Part shown: one piece after another, positions 63,825 through 64,000 of the stretch
How positions within the stretch are numbered: the first letter of the stretch is position 1
Layout of the letters: each line of letters starts with the position of its first letter
NCBI GenBank assembly: GCA_025617745.1
Contig: CM046869.1
Coordinates: 18,678,994-18,742,993, forward strand
Length of the DNA: 64,000 nucleotides
Source of the DNA: Heliocidaris erythrogramma
Lineage: Eukaryota; Echinodermata; Echinoidea; Camarodonta; Echinometridae
Reading direction: 5' to 3'
Position numbers and translations under genes: made by a program
Notes under the pieces: model-generated
What the model was told of the DNA's origin: nothing
The model's database searches: none
What the model saw: the letters and a program-made list of their open reading frames with translations, nothing else

Positions 63825-64000
63825 TACACTCTTAAAAAAAGTTACCCCATTGGTGTTAAAAAATAACACGAAAATGTGTTAAAAGGGAACATGGTCGTCT
63901 GTGGTGTAAACCATTACACACCATGAGTGGTTAGATTTTGCTTGATACATGTGTTATGTTTTACACATCTAATGTGTAACATGTTAACACCAAAGGGTGG
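63825..64000. mobile_element. TACAC-ended element, cut by the window edge
   Basis: It begins TACACTCTTAAAAAAAGTTA and matches 33940-34128 in reverse complement (GGGAACATGGTCGTCTGTGG, CCATTACACACCATGAGTGG). It is the same family as the insertion in the NXPE-intron LINE. Confidence 0.8.

Overview
This is eukaryotic, AT-rich, intergene-rich DNA. Genes carry GT-AG introns, and most of the window is layered transposons. I see no bacterial features. The only confidently recognisable cellular family is NXPE (neurexophilin and PC-esterase domain), which with the mix of L2/CR1 LINEs carrying 2A peptides, BEL/Pao elements, tRNA-headed SINEs and very many small inverted-repeat elements fits a marine invertebrate deuterostome. 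An echinoderm, possibly a sea urchin, is my best guess; amphioxus or a hemichordate cannot be excluded from sequence alone.

Two host genes are supported, both on the minus strand. (1) A cold-shock-domain RNA-binding protein has its first coding exon at 11239-13009, with a 78-residue unit repeated three times in frame, and a likely second exon at 10711-10850. (2) An NXPE-family gene spans 26528-36031. I could chain it through five exons with consistent splice sites and phases to a predicted 583-residue type II membrane protein that keeps the GDS and DxxH catalytic motifs.

Mobile DNA, left to right: an apparently intact L2-like LINE (117-4025) with a hydrophobic leader and a 2A-like peptide sits inside a repeat whose empty copy is at 6186-6713; a 0.4 kb CCCT tract; several MITEs; a palindromic Tc1-like element (8979-10649); a perfect 252-bp tandem duplication with an inverted copy; a hAT-like element inside a MITE (16354-17969); a stretch of modules built from one short motif repeated in both orientations (22.2-23.6 kb); SINEs; and, in NXPE intron 1, a LINE split by a 2.4 kb TACAC-ended element. 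Then come two head-to-tail CR1-like LINEs (38.3-44.1 kb), one with a PHD-like finger and a canonical 2A, and a 284-bp tandem repeat.

From 47.6 kb to 62.8 kb an inverted-repeat element is invaded by a BEL/Pao element (48800-55287) that has lost RT, RNase H and integrase core. A second, more complete but frameshifted BEL/Pao element (55459-62823, minus strand) lies 171 bp away. The right edge carries another both-orientation motif module and one end of the same TACAC element family found in the NXPE intron.

The most unusual recurring signal is a class of short modules at about seven places. Each is built from many degenerate copies, in both orientations, of its own 8-17 bp motif. I cannot assign these to a named element family.
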